From: Acetobacteraceae bacterium
GTDB taxonomy: Bacteria; Pseudomonadota; Alphaproteobacteria; Acetobacterales; Acetobacteraceae
Length of the DNA stretch: 34,919 nt
Reading direction: 5' to 3'
NCBI GenBank assembly: GCA_019750475.1
Contig: JAIEOO010000444.1
Location: forward strand, 1-34,919
Shown one piece after another: positions 8,437 through 18,449 of the stretch. Position 1 is the stretch's first letter. The number at the start of each line of letters is the position of its first letter. Position numbers and translations under genes: made by a program. The notes under the pieces are model-generated. The model worked only from the letters and a program-made list of their open reading frames with translations. It made no database searches and had not been told where the DNA came from.

Positions 8437-10170
8437 ATGGCGGACGAGTTGCGCGAGGCCGTGGTGCTGCTCGCGGCGGCGGGGCTCGTGGGCTGGCTCG
8501 CGCACCGGCTGCGGATCGGCGTGGTGCTGGGCTTCCTTCTCGTGGGCGCCCTGCTCGGCCCCTACGCGCTGGGGCGCGTCGCGGGCGAGGGGAGCTGGCT
8601 GTCCCTCCTCGTGATCGAGAAGTCGGAGGGGCTGCACGTCGCGGCCGAGCTCGGCGTCGCCTTCCTGCTCTTCATGATCGGGCTGGAGCTGTCCTTGGCG
8701 CGGCTCTGGCGCATGCGGGCGCTGGTGTTCGGGCTGGGCGGGGCGCAGGTCGTCGTCACGGGGGGCGCCATTGGCCTCGCCGTCTGGGCCTTCGGCCACG
8801 CGCCGGCCGTGGCGCTGGTGCTGGGGCTCGCGCTCGCCCTCTCCTCCACCGCGATCGTGATGCAGCTGCTGACGGAGCGCGGGCAGCTCGGGGCGCCGGT
8901 CGGGCGCAGCTCCTTCGCGGTTCTGCTCGCGCAGGACCTCGCGGTGGTGCCCGTGCTGTTCCTCGTCGGCATCCTCGGCGCCTCGGCCGATGCGGGACCG
9001 GTCGAGCTGGCGCTCGACGTGCTGCGGGCGGTGGGGAAGGCGCTGCTGGCCGTCGCGGCGATCCTCGTGCTCGGGCGGCTCGTGCTGCGCCCGGTGCTGC
9101 GCGCGGTGGCGGAGACGCGATCGCGCGAGGCCTTCCTGGCGGCGATCCTGCTCGCCGTCATCGGCACCGCGCTGGCGACCGAGGCGGCCGGGATGTCGCT
9201 CGCCCTCGGCGCCTTCCTCGCCGGCGTGCTGCTCGCCGAGACGGAGTATCGGCCGCAGATCGAGGTGGACCTCGAGCCCTTCAAGGGCCTGCTGATGGGG
9301 GCATTCTTCGTCTCGGTGGGGCTCGGCCTCGATGTCGGGAAGGTGCTGGCGGACCCGCTGCGGATCCTGGGCTCGGCCGTGGGCCTCGTGCTGCTCAAGG
9401 CGGCGATCCTCTACGCGCTCGCCCGCCTCGCGCGGGAGGAGCGGCCGGTCGCGGCCGAGGCCGCGCTGCTGCTGGGCCAGGGGGGCGAATTCGCCTTCAT
9501 CGTGCTGGCCCTGGGCACCGGCGTCGGGCTGATCCCGCTGGAGACGGCGGGCTTCGTGGGCCTCGTCGTCGGCCTGACCATGGCGGCGACGCCGGGCCTC
9601 GCCGCGCTCGGGCGGCGGGCGGCGCGGCGGCTGGAGGGGCCGGCGCCGGCGGCGGAGCACGGTCCCGAGGAGGCGGGCGAGCTGTCGGGCCACGTGATCA
9701 TCGCGGGTTATGGCCGGGTCGGCCGCGCCGTGGGCGAGATGCTGGACACCCAGCGCGTCCCGCACATCGCCGTCGAATCCCGCATCGGCCGGGTCGCGCG
9801 GCTGCGGCGCGACGGGGCGGCGGTGTTCTACGGCGACGCGTCCCAGGCGGAGATGCTGGCCCGGCTGGGCGCCGCGCGGGCGGCCGCGCTGGTGCTCACC
9901 ATGGACGACCCCGAACGCGCCCGCAGCGTGGCCGAGGCCGCGCGGCGCAGCTGGCCGCGGCTGCCGATCCACGCCCGCGCGCGGGACGAGGCGCATGCGC
10001 GGGCGCTGCTGGAGGCCGGGGCCACGCATGTCGTCCCCGAGGCCGCCGAGGCCAGCCTGCAGCTCGGCGAGGGCGTGCTGGTGGAAATCGGCGTGCCCGA
10101 CGACGCCGCCCGCGCCCTGGTCGCGGAGCGGCGGGAGGCGTTGCGGGCGGGGATCGCCCCGCTGCGATGA
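8437..10170 (+). CDS. CPA2 monovalent cation:proton antiporter with TrkA-N domain (KefB/KefC-like)
   Basis: Multi-TM: VGWLAHRLRIGVVLGFLLVGALLGPYALG; AFLLFMIGLELSL; LALSSTAIVMQLLTERG; TrkA-N IIAGYGRVGRAVGEMLDTQRVPHIAVE. An alternative ATG is at 8401. Confidence 0.92.
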   Translation: MADELREAVVLLAAAGLVGWLAHRLRIGVVLGFLLVGALLGPYALGRVAGEGSWLSLLVIEKSEGLHVAAELGVAFLLFMIGLELSLARLWRMRALVFGLGGAQVVVTGGAIGLAVWAFGHAPAVALVLGLALALSSTAIVMQLLTERGQLGAPVGRSSFAVLLAQDLAVVPVLFLVGILGASADAGPVELALDVLRAVGKALLAVAAILVLGRLVLRPVLRAVAETRSREAFLAAILLAVIGTALATEAAGMSLALGAFLAGVLLAETEYRPQIEVDLEPFKGLLMGAFFVSVGLGLDVGKVLADPLRILGSAVGLVLLKAAILYALARLAREERPVAAEAALLLGQGGEFAFIVLALGTGVGLIPLETAGFVGLVVGLTMAATPGLAALGRRAARRLEGPAPAAEHGPEEAGELSGHVIIAGYGRVGRAVGEMLDTQRVPHIAVESRIGRVARLRRDGAAVFYGDASQAEMLARLGAARAAALVLTMDDPERARSVAEAARRSWPRLPIHARARDEAHARALLEAGATHVVPEAAEASLQLGEGVLVEIGVPDDAARALVAERREALRAGIAPLR

Positions 10171-10238
10171 GCCGCGCTTCTGGCGCGCATGAGGGGAACC
10201 CATCTGACACGCGGGCGCGGCGCGGGTAGAAGCGGCGC

Positions 10239-13151
10239 ATGAACGCCATCACGCTTCCCCGCAACCGCATCGGTGACTCGCGCCTGGCCGCGAGGCTCGA
10301 GCGCGAGACCGAGGGGGAGGTGCTGTGGTCCGCGTCCGACCGCGGCCGCTACGCGACGGATGCCAGCATCTACCAGGTCGAGCCCGTGGGCGTGCTGGTG
10401 CCGAAGACGGCCGCGGACGTGGAAGCGGCCATCGCCATCTGCCGGGAGGAGGGCGTGCCCGTCCTGCCCCGCGGCGGCGGGACGTCCCAGTGCGGGCAGA
10501 CCGTGAACCGGGCGCTGGTGATCGACTGCACGAAGCATCTGCGGCGGGTGGTGAGCGTGGAGGGCGACACGGCCCGCGTGGAGCCCGGCATCACGCTCGG
10601 CGCGCTCAACGAGGCGCTGAAGCCGTCAGGAACGTTCTTCCCCGTGGATCCCTCGACCTGGGCGCGCTGCACCATCGGCGGCATGGCGGGGAACAATTCC
10701 TGCGGCTCGAAATCCATCCGCTACGGGCTGATGGCGGACAATGTGCGCGCCATCGACGGCATCCTGGCCGATGGCTCGCGCCACTGGTTCGGCGAGGCGG
10801 GCCCGAACACCGACCTCGTCGCGCGGCTGCACGCGCTGGGCGAGCGCGAGGCGGCGGAGATCGCGGAGAAGTTCCCGAAGCAGTTGCGGCGCGTGGGCGG
10901 GTACAACCTCGACGCGCTGACGCCCGAGGCGCGGCGCGAGGGCAGGGGCAACCTGGCGCGGCTGCTGGTCGGCTCGGAGGGGACGCTGGCCTTCTCCGCC
11001 GCGCTCGACCTCAAGCTCTGGCCGATCAAGCCGCGCAAGGTGGTGGGCATCTGCCAGTTCCCGACCTTCCGCCGCGCCATGGAGGCGTCGAAGCACCTCG
11101 TCACGCTCGACCCCGAGGCGGTGGAGCTGGTGGACCGGACGATGATCGATCTCGGCCGGTCCATCCCGATCTATCGCCCCACCATCGAGAAGATGATCAT
11201 CGGCGAGCCGGACAGCCTGCTGATCGTGGAGTTCCACGGCTTCGAGGACGGCCCGCTGCTGCTGGCGCTGGATCGCCTCGAGGAGATGATGGGCGATCTC
11301 GGCCTGCCGGGGCAGGTGGTGCGCGCGGTGGATGCGGGCTTCCAGGCCCAGGTCGCCGAGGTGCGGGAGGCCGGGCTCAACATCATGATGTCCATGAAGG
11401 GCGACGCGAAGCCCGTCTCCTTCATCGAGGACGCGGCCGTCTCCCTGGAAGACCTGCCCGACTACACCGAGCGGCTGACCGCCGTGTTCGACAGGCACGG
11501 CGTGAAGGGCACCTGGTACGCGCATGCGAGCGTCGGCTGCCTGCATGTGCGGCCGGTGCTGAACATGAAGGATGGCGGTGACGTCCGCCGCATGCGCGAG
11601 ATCGCGGAGGAGTGCTTCGCCCTCGTCCGCGAATACAAGGGCAGCCACAGCGGGGAGCACGGGGACGGCATCGTCCGCTCGGAGTTCCACGAGCCCATGT
11701 TCGGCAGCCGCATCGTCCGCGCCTTCGAGGCGGTGAAGGATTCCTTCGATCCCCCCACGGATATGCTGAAAGGGGGCCTGCTGAACCCCGGCCGCGTGGT
11801 GCGCGCGCCGAAGATGGATGACCGGGAGCTGTTCCGCTACGCGACGGGCTACCGCGCCGACGACGCGATCCAGCCGCAGCTCGACTGGTCCGCCTGGCCC
11901 GGCCCGCAGGGCGGTTTCCTCGGCGCCGTCGAGATGTGCAACAACAACGGCACCTGCCGGAAGTTCGACGCCAACGTCATGTGCCCCTCCTACCGCGTCA
12001 CGCGCGACGAGGAGCACCTGACGCGTGGCCGCGCCAACACGCTACGGCTGGCGCTGACCGGGCAGATCCCCGGCGGCCTCGCCTCGGACGAGGTCGCGCA
12101 CGCCATGTCGCTGTGCGTGTCCTGCAAGGGCTGCAAGCGCGAATGCCCGACCGGCGTGGACATGGCGAAGATGAAGATCGAGGTGCTGGCGGCGCGTCGG
12201 AAGACGCGGGGCGTCAAGCCGCTCGACCGGCTGGTGGCGGAGCTGCCGCGCATCGCCCGCTGGGCCTCGCTCGCGCCCTTCCTGTTCAACCTGCGCGACC
12301 GCATCCCGGCGCTCGCCCGCTGGACCGAGCGGCGCTTCGGCCTGGCGGCGAAGCGCAGCCTGCCCAAGTTCCGCGCGGACATCTTCCAGGATGTCGAGGC
12401 GAGGGGAGGCGAGGGGAAGCGGGGCGACGTGTTCCTGCTCGCCGACACCTTCAACCGCCATTTCGAGCCGGAGAATCTCCGCGCCGCCGTGCGGGTGCTG
12501 GCGGCCGCGGGCTATCGCGTGCGCGCGGCGGAGCATCCGAAGTCGGCGCGGCCGCTCTGCTGCGGGCGCACCTACCTCGCTGCCGGCATGGTGCCCGAGG
12601 CGCGGCGCGAGGCGAAGCGGCTGCTCGACGCGCTCGAAGGCTCCGACGCGCCGGTGGTCGGGCTCGAACCCTCCTGCCTCATGACGCTGCGCGACGAGCT
12701 GCCGGCCCTGCTGCCGGGCGAGGGCGCGGAGCGGCTGGCGAAGCGCGCCCGGCTGCTGACGGAGCTGCTGGAGCGCGACAGCTCCATGCCGGAGCTCAAG
12801 CCGGTGGCGCCCGTCGCGCATGTGCACGGCCATTGCCACCAGAAGAGCTTCGGCGCCTTCCCGGCGGGAGTGAACGCGCTGAAGCGCGTGCCGGGGATGG
12901 AGGTGAAGCCCATCGCCTCCTCCTGCTGCGGGATGGCGGGCGCCTTCGGCTACCAGGCGGAGAACCTGAAGCATTCGGTGGCGATGGCCGAGCTCTCGCT
13001 GCTGCCGGCGGTGCGGGCCGCCGCGGCGGACCATGTGATCGTCGCCGACGGCACCTCCTGCCGGCACCAGATCGCCGACCTCTCGGGGCGGGAGGCGGTG
13101 CATTCGGCCGTGCTGCTCGACCGCGCGCTTCGGGGGAGCGCCGGGCGATGA
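10239..13151 (+). CDS. Fused FAD-linked oxidase / 4Fe-4S / CCG-domain protein (YdiJ-type D-2-hydroxyacid dehydrogenase)
   Basis: FAD_binding_4 PVLPRGGGTSQCGQTVNRALVIDCTKHL; ferredoxin-type CVSCKGCKRECPTGVDMAKMK; CCG motifs RPLCCGRTYLAAG and ASSCCGMAGAFGYQ. Confidence 0.92.
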   Translation: MNAITLPRNRIGDSRLAARLERETEGEVLWSASDRGRYATDASIYQVEPVGVLVPKTAADVEAAIAICREEGVPVLPRGGGTSQCGQTVNRALVIDCTKHLRRVVSVEGDTARVEPGITLGALNEALKPSGTFFPVDPSTWARCTIGGMAGNNSCGSKSIRYGLMADNVRAIDGILADGSRHWFGEAGPNTDLVARLHALGEREAAEIAEKFPKQLRRVGGYNLDALTPEARREGRGNLARLLVGSEGTLAFSAALDLKLWPIKPRKVVGICQFPTFRRAMEASKHLVTLDPEAVELVDRTMIDLGRSIPIYRPTIEKMIIGEPDSLLIVEFHGFEDGPLLLALDRLEEMMGDLGLPGQVVRAVDAGFQAQVAEVREAGLNIMMSMKGDAKPVSFIEDAAVSLEDLPDYTERLTAVFDRHGVKGTWYAHASVGCLHVRPVLNMKDGGDVRRMREIAEECFALVREYKGSHSGEHGDGIVRSEFHEPMFGSRIVRAFEAVKDSFDPPTDMLKGGLLNPGRVVRAPKMDDRELFRYATGYRADDAIQPQLDWSAWPGPQGGFLGAVEMCNNNGTCRKFDANVMCPSYRVTRDEEHLTRGRANTLRLALTGQIPGGLASDEVAHAMSLCVSCKGCKRECPTGVDMAKMKIEVLAARRKTRGVKPLDRLVAELPRIARWASLAPFLFNLRDRIPALARWTERRFGLAAKRSLPKFRADIFQDVEARGGEGKRGDVFLLADTFNRHFEPENLRAAVRVLAAAGYRVRAAEHPKSARPLCCGRTYLAAGMVPEARREAKRLLDALEGSDAPVVGLEPSCLMTLRDELPALLPGEGAERLAKRARLLTELLERDSSMPELKPVAPVAHVHGHCHQKSFGAFPAGVNALKRVPGMEVKPIASSCCGMAGAFGYQAENLKHSVAMAELSLLPAVRAAAADHVIVADGTSCRHQIADLSGREAVHSAVLLDRALRGSAGR

Positions 13152-13720
13152 GCGCCGACGACATCCTCGCCTTCTGGTTCCAGGGCGATCCGGACGCCTT
13201 CCGCAAGGCCTGGTTCGTGCGGGACGACGCCTTCGACGCCGAGATCCGCGCGCGCTTCGGGGCGCTGGCCGCGCCGGCGCGGGACGGCGCCTTCGACGGC
13301 TGGGCCGCGACGCCGGACGGCGCGCTGGCCCTGCTGATCCTGCTGGACCAGTTTTCCCGGAATCTGTTCCGCGGTACCCCCGAGGCGTTCGCGGGCGACT
13401 CGAAGGCACGCGATGTGGCGCGGCAGGTGGTGCTGGCCGACCGGATGGACCTGGCGCTGCGCCCGACCCAGCGGATCTTCCTCTATCTGCCCTTCGAGCA
13501 TTCGGAGTCGCTGGCCGACCAGGAGCTGTCGGTGACGCTGTTTGAGGGGCTGCGGGACGAGCCGGTCCATGCCGCGCCGCAGGGCACGATCGACTACGCG
13601 TGGCGCCACTGGCGGGTGATCCGCCGATTCGGCCGTTTCCCGCACCGGAACGCGGCCCTCGGCCGCGCCTCGACGCCGGCGGAAGTGGCTTATCTGGCAC
13701 AGCCCGGCGCGGGTTTCTGA
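13148..13720 (+). CDS. DUF924 family protein
   Basis: ILAFWFQGDPDAFRKAWFVRDDAFDAEIRARFG; LILLDQFSRNLFRGTPEAFA; RIFLYLPFEHSESLADQE, characteristic DUF924. ATGA overlap with the upstream stop. Confidence 0.92.
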   Translation: MSADDILAFWFQGDPDAFRKAWFVRDDAFDAEIRARFGALAAPARDGAFDGWAATPDGALALLILLDQFSRNLFRGTPEAFAGDSKARDVARQVVLADRMDLALRPTQRIFLYLPFEHSESLADQELSVTLFEGLRDEPVHAAPQGTIDYAWRHWRVIRRFGRFPHRNAALGRASTPAEVAYLAQPGAGF

Positions 13721-13789
13721 ACGCCGCTTCCCAAGCTGGGCGCGAATGCTAAAGCAACGCGACCGGGGCTGCGGGGATCGGGGGTAGCG

Positions 13790-14956
13790 ATGCGGAAAGC
13801 TGTCTGGACGACGCTGGTCGGTGCGGGCGTCACCCTTGCCGCGGCCGCTCCTGCCGCCGCGCAGGTGTCGGGCGTCTATGTCGGCGCCGGCGCCGGCGTG
13901 CAGTTCCTGACCGAGACGATCAACCGCCGGAACCCCTCGGGCCAGTTCATCGGCCAGGGCCGCGGGCTCGAGGCGCGGTTCAGCCCGGGCGTCATCGTCA
14001 ACGCCACCCTCGGCTACGGCCTCGGCGGCGGCTTCCGGGCGGAGATCGAAGGCTTCTACCGCAGCAACTCGGTCAACCAGGCGCGGCTGTGGGGCAACGG
14101 CTCCTTCACCAATGGCAGCACGGCCGAGGGCGGGCGGTTCCAGGCCTACGGCGCCATGGTCAACGCCCTCTACGACTTCGACCTCTCGCCGCTGGGCTCG
14201 GGCTGGCGCTGGTTCCAGCCCTATGTCGGCGTCGGCATCGGCTACGCCTATCTGGACCTGCAGAACCTGCAGTTCCGCACCCTGCAGAACCAGTTCGTGA
14301 CGACGGTCAGCGGCACCAGCAGCGCCTTCGCCTACCAGGGCATCATCGGCGCCGCCTTCCCGCTGGACGGCGTGGCCCCGGGCCTCGCGCTCACGGCGGA
14401 GTATCGCTACTTCGGCACGACCACGCCGGCGCTCCGCGCGGTCACGCAGATCGTGCCGACGCAGAACCAGAACCAGAACCAGCGCCCCTTCACGCTGGAC
14501 ACCAGCAAGGCCAGCCCCGGCTACGGCGCGCACAGCCTGCTGATCGGGCTGCGCTACCAGATCGACGCGCCGCGTCCCGTCAGCCCGGCGGCGATGCAGC
14601 CGCTCGGCTTCACGCCGCCGGTCTTCCGCCAGCAGCAATTCGCGCCGCAGGGGCGGAGCTACGCGGTGCTCTTCGCGCTGAACTCGGCTTCGCTCGACGC
14701 TTCGGCCCGCGGCACGATCGCCGAGGCGGTGGCGGCGGCCCGCAGCTTCGGCAGCACCAGCCTCGACGTGGTCGGGCAGGCCGACGCGACGGGCAACGCG
14801 GCGGCCAACCGGTCGCTCGCCCAGCGCCGGGCACAGGCCGTCGTGGCCGAGCTGACGCGCCAGGGAATCCCGCGGAACGCGCTGCGCATCAGCACGGCGG
14901 CGAGCGGAATGGCCGGCGATGCCTCCGCCCGCCGGGTGGACATCACCCTGAACTGA
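13790..14956 (+). CDS. Outer-membrane beta-barrel protein with C-terminal OmpA-like domain
   Basis: Signal peptide MRKAVWTTLVGAGVTLAAAAPAAAQVSG; barrel strands (GVYVGAGAGVQFLTE, QPYVGVGIGYAYLDLQN); OmpA-like ALNSASLDASARGTIAEAV...VVGQADATGNAAANRSLAQRRAQAV. Confidence 0.88.
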   Translation: MRKAVWTTLVGAGVTLAAAAPAAAQVSGVYVGAGAGVQFLTETINRRNPSGQFIGQGRGLEARFSPGVIVNATLGYGLGGGFRAEIEGFYRSNSVNQARLWGNGSFTNGSTAEGGRFQAYGAMVNALYDFDLSPLGSGWRWFQPYVGVGIGYAYLDLQNLQFRTLQNQFVTTVSGTSSAFAYQGIIGAAFPLDGVAPGLALTAEYRYFGTTTPALRAVTQIVPTQNQNQNQRPFTLDTSKASPGYGAHSLLIGLRYQIDAPRPVSPAAMQPLGFTPPVFRQQQFAPQGRSYAVLFALNSASLDASARGTIAEAVAAARSFGSTSLDVVGQADATGNAAANRSLAQRRAQAVVAELTRQGIPRNALRISTAASGMAGDASARRVDITLN

Positions 14957-15388
14957 CGCCTGCCGCGGCCACGGCGCGGCGGCGGATGAGCCCGCCCGCG
15001 CGGGGGAGAAGGGTCCGATCCGGCCGCATTCGCGTCGCGAAAGCGTCAAGAAACCGGCAACCAGCGGTGATCTAGAGTGACGGGCAGGTGAGGAGGCCGA
15101 AGGTTGCCTCGCCCGGCCTCTGCCGCGATGCACATTTTAGCTTCGCCGTCAAGGCAACTTTGCGCCGTTGGTTCGGTTTTCTGCGTGTCTCCATCCCAGA
15201 AACAGCGTCGGGTTTCCACCGGCGCGGTGCCTCCTCCGGTATCGTTTCGGAATCGGAAAGTTATTGCGGTGCAGCATAATGGTCTTGTAGGCTGACCTGA
15301 CCAGCTTATATCGCTTTCCAAACGAACGGAGGATCGCCGCACGGCCGGAACCAACCCGGGCCCCCTCGGGCCCAATGGAAGGGCTGCC

Positions 15389-16129
15389 ATGCGCCGTCGC
15401 CTGCTTCTCGCCGCCACCCTCGCGGCCCCCGCCATCCTTCGCGCCGGCATCGCCCGGGCGCTGGAGCCGGTCGATGTCGAACTCGTCCTCGCCGTGGACG
15501 TGTCCCGCTCCGTCGACCAGGAGGAGCAGGAGATGCAGATGCGGGGCTACGCCAACGCCTTCCGCGATCCGCGCCTCGTGGACGCGATGTCCCGCGGTCC
15601 GGTGGGCTCCGTCGCCGTCACCCTCTTCACCTGGTCCGACTGGAACATCCAGGAACACCTCGTGCCCTGGATGAAGATCGAGGATCAGGCCTCGGCCGAG
15701 CGCTTCGCCCGCGCCGTGGACGCGGCGCCGCGGCGGACGCACCTCTACACCTCCATCTCCGGCGCCATGGACTACGCGGCGCGCCTCTTCGGCCGCGGCT
15801 ACGAGGGCACGCGCAAGGTCGTGGACATCTCGGGCGACGGCATCAACAACTCGGGCCGCGACGTCGAGGCCGCGCGGCAGGACGCGCTCGACCAGGGGAT
15901 CGTGCTGAACGGCCTCGCCGTGCTCGACCGCTCGCCCCCGCCGCTCGGCCTCGCCGGGCAGCAGCCGCTCGACGACTACTTCCGCGAGCGCGTGATCGGC
16001 GGCCCCGGCTCCTTCCTCATGGTCGCCGAAGGGTTCGAGGCCTTCGAGCAGGCCGTCCGCCGCAAGATCATCCGCGAGGTCGCGGCCGTGCCGGAGCCCG
16101 GCCCGCGGGTCGAACGCGCCTTCGCCTGA
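15389..16129 (+). CDS. DUF1194 (VWA-like) domain-containing secreted protein
   Basis: Signal peptide MRRRLLLAATLAAPAILRAGIARA; VDVELVLAVDVSRSVDQEEQEMQMRGYANAFRDPRLVDAM; VVDISGDGINNSGRDVEAARQDAL. Confidence 0.9.
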   Translation: MRRRLLLAATLAAPAILRAGIARALEPVDVELVLAVDVSRSVDQEEQEMQMRGYANAFRDPRLVDAMSRGPVGSVAVTLFTWSDWNIQEHLVPWMKIEDQASAERFARAVDAAPRRTHLYTSISGAMDYAARLFGRGYEGTRKVVDISGDGINNSGRDVEAARQDALDQGIVLNGLAVLDRSPPPLGLAGQQPLDDYFRERVIGGPGSFLMVAEGFEAFEQAVRRKIIREVAAVPEPGPRVERAFA

Positions 16130-16137
16130 TCCCCTCC

Positions 16138-16161
16138 GGGCCGGAGCGCTTGCTCCGGCCC
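16138..16161 (+). terminator. Terminator-like hairpin downstream of the DUF1194 gene
   Basis: Perfect 10-bp stem GGGCCGGAGC / GCTCCGGCCC with GCTT loop, 8 bp after the stop codon; no clear U-tract. Confidence 0.5.
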
Positions 16162-16207
16162 GCGCGCCCAAGCATCGTTCCCCCTGAACGAGCGAGGAGC
16201 GCGCCGC

Positions 16208-16915
16208 ATGCCCCAGCCCATCCGTGTCCACACCTGGCCGACGCCGAACGGCCACAAGGTCCACATCATGCTGGAGGAGCTGGGCCTGCCCTACGAGGTG
16301 GTCCCGGTGAACATCGGCCAGGGCGAGCAGTTCCGACCCGAATTCCTGGCGCTCACGCCGAACCACCGTATCCCCGCCATCGAGGACCCGGACGGCCCGG
16401 ACGGGCAGCCCTTCGCCCTGTTCGAGAGCGGCGCGATCCTCATCTACCTGGCGGAGAAGACCGGCTCCGCCCTGCTGCCCGCCGCCGGAGCGGCGCGCCA
16501 CCGCTGCCTGCAATGGCTGATGTTCCAGATGGGCGGGGTCGGGCCGATGTTCGGCCAGTACAACCACTTCGCCGCCTACGCGCCCGAGAAGATCCCCTAC
16601 GCGATCGAGCGCTACGCCAACGAGGTCGCGCGGCTGCACCGCGTCATGGAGAAGCGCCTCGCCGAGAGCGCCTACCTGGCCGGCCCCGACTACAGCATCG
16701 CCGACATCGCCACCTTCCCCTGGGTGCGGAACCCCGATCGCCGCGGCATCGACCTCTCGGACTATCCGGCGGTGAAGCGCTGGCACGACGCCATCGCGGC
16801 GCGCCCGGCCGTGCGGCGCGGCGTTGAGGTCCTGTCCGAGCGACAGCGCCGCGGCCCGATCAGCGACACGGAGCGCGAGAACATGTTCGGCAGGACGCAG
16901 TTCGCGGTTCGCTGA
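16208..16915 (+). CDS. Glutathione S-transferase family protein (YfcG/YghU-like)
   Basis: TWPTPNGHKVHIMLEELGLPYEVVPVNIGQGEQFRPEFLALTPNHRIPAIED; FESGAILIYLAEKTG; YSIADIATFPWV. Confidence 0.92.
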   Translation: MPQPIRVHTWPTPNGHKVHIMLEELGLPYEVVPVNIGQGEQFRPEFLALTPNHRIPAIEDPDGPDGQPFALFESGAILIYLAEKTGSALLPAAGAARHRCLQWLMFQMGGVGPMFGQYNHFAAYAPEKIPYAIERYANEVARLHRVMEKRLAESAYLAGPDYSIADIATFPWVRNPDRRGIDLSDYPAVKRWHDAIAARPAVRRGVEVLSERQRRGPISDTERENMFGRTQFAVR

Positions 16916-16977
16916 TCCACATCAAGGCCGGACGCCCGAGGCTGGCCCAGAACACGAGAAGCAAGGAAGGAAACGGC

Positions 16978-17616
16978 ATGGCCGAGCTCGACCACATCGT
17001 CATCGGCGCCCGCACGCTCGAGGAGGGCGCGGCCTTCGTCGAGTCGGTGCTCGGCGTGAAGCCGCAGCAGGGAGGCCGCCACGAAGGGGCGGGCACGCAC
17101 AACCTGCTGCTCAGCCTCGGCCCGTCCTGCTATCTTGAGGTGATCGCGGCCGATCCCTCCCAGCCCGACCCGCCGCACCCGCGCCTCTTCGACCTCGATG
17201 ACCCGGCGACGCGGACGATGCTCGACGCGGAGCCCCGCCTGCTCGGCTGGGTGGCGCGCGTCTCGGCGATGGATGCCCTCATGGCGCGCCTCGGCCCCCG
17301 TGGCGGGGAGCTGCGGGAGATGGTGCGCGGCGACCTCCATTGGCGCATGGCGATCCCCGCGCCGCGGCAGGACATGGACAACCTCATCCCGGCCCTGATC
17401 GAGTGGAAGGGGGAGCGCGGCAGCAAGCGGCTACGCGACAGCCATGTGCGTCTCGTCGCGCTGGAGGCCGAGCACCCGGAAGCGGAAGCGCTGCGGCAGG
17501 CCCTTTCCGAGCGCGGGCTGGACGACGTCCTGCGTCCGAGGCGCGGCTCGCATCCGCGGCTGCTCGCGCGCCTCGCGAAGCCCGACGGCAGCGAGGTCAC
17601 GCTGAGCAGCGGCTGA
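16978..17616 (+). CDS. VOC family protein (glyoxalase-like domain)
   Basis: MAELDHIVIGARTLEEGAAFVESVLGVKPQQGGRHEGAGTHNLLLSLGPSCYLEVIAADP. Confidence 0.88.
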   Translation: MAELDHIVIGARTLEEGAAFVESVLGVKPQQGGRHEGAGTHNLLLSLGPSCYLEVIAADPSQPDPPHPRLFDLDDPATRTMLDAEPRLLGWVARVSAMDALMARLGPRGGELREMVRGDLHWRMAIPAPRQDMDNLIPALIEWKGERGSKRLRDSHVRLVALEAEHPEAEALRQALSERGLDDVLRPRRGSHPRLLARLAKPDGSEVTLSSG

Positions 17617-17624
17617 CCGGATGG

Positions 17625-17656
17625 CCGCCGCCTCGCGTCGCAGCGGGAGGCGGCGG
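17625..17656. terminator. Possible bidirectional terminator between convergent genes
   Basis: Perfect 10-bp inverted repeat CCGCCGCCTC / GAGGCGGCGG with a 12-nt loop, just after the VOC stop codon. Confidence 0.4.
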
Positions 17657-17748
17657 ACGCACAACTCACTGCTGCACCCCTCCCGACACTGCAACCGTCA
17701 TGGTAAGGATCGGGCGGAGATGCGGTGAGGGGACGGGCGGTGAAGGGT

Positions 17749-18381
17749 TCAGCGCGCGGCAGGTGGCCGGTAGCGCCAGACACTCGCCGGAGGGAAGTTG
17801 GCCGGCGTGAAGGCCAGCCGCTTCGCTTCGAGTCCCAGCTTCCGGTAGGGCAGGGGCGAGGTCGCGCAGTAGGTGTAGAGGAGGAAGCCCTTGCCGGGCG
17901 CCACGGCCTCGACCGCGTCGCGGAACGCTTCCTGTCGTTCGAGTGGCAGCAGGACCAGCGGGATCCCGCAGATCGCCGTCCCGATGCGCCCGTGCAGATG
18001 CGCCGGGAGCGCGCCCTTGAGATCGAAGGCGTCGCCGCAGACGACGTTGACGCCGGGCAGGCGCTCGCGAAGGTGCTCGGCCATCTCCGGCACGATCTCG
18101 ACGACGATCAGGCGCTCCGGCGGGATGCCGGCCGCCAGCAGCGCCTGGGAGACGACGCCGGTTCCGGCGCCCAGTTCCAGCACGTACTCGTCCGCGCCGC
18201 GCTCGACCGCCGCCGCGATCCGCCGGCAGAGCGCCGGCGAGGAGGGCACGATCGACCCCATCTGCAGCGGGTTCCGCAGCCAGCGCCGGAAGAACAGGCC
18301 TCGATTGGCCACCTTCGGTGCCGCCGGGGCCGCGCCCATCGTCATGTCGGACATGCCATGCTCCACTCCATCGGCGACCAA
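17749..18381 (-). CDS. Class I SAM-dependent methyltransferase, phospholipid N-methyltransferase (PmtA)-like
   Basis: GLFFRRWLRNPLQMGSIVPSSPALCRRIAAAV...YVLELGAGTGVVSQALLAAGIPPERLIVVEIVPEMAEHLRERLPGVNVVCGDAFDL. Start could be 18354 (MSDMTMG). Confidence 0.78.
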   Translation of the reverse strand: MVADGVEHGMSDMTMGAAPAAPKVANRGLFFRRWLRNPLQMGSIVPSSPALCRRIAAAVERGADEYVLELGAGTGVVSQALLAAGIPPERLIVVEIVPEMAEHLRERLPGVNVVCGDAFDLKGALPAHLHGRIGTAICGIPLVLLPLERQEAFRDAVEAVAPGKGFLLYTYCATSPLPYRKLGLEAKRLAFTPANFPPASVWRYRPPAAR

Positions 18382-18449
18382 CGCATGGCCGCTGGGTTAA
18401 GGACAGGCATCAGAACGCCTGCGCTGCCTCGCCGTCGGAACCTTGTCGC

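Noticed and set aside
8407-10203. 598-aa minus-strand and 622-aa plus-strand alternative ORFs over the Kef-like gene
   Set aside because: Alternate frames of a high-GC gene; only frame 8437-10170 gives TM helices and a TrkA-N domain.
14458-14485. Hexanucleotide repeat (cagaac)n encoding QNQNQNQ in the OmpA-like protein
   Set aside because: Only about three to four copies and in multiples of three, so no phase-variation frame switching; too short to call significant.
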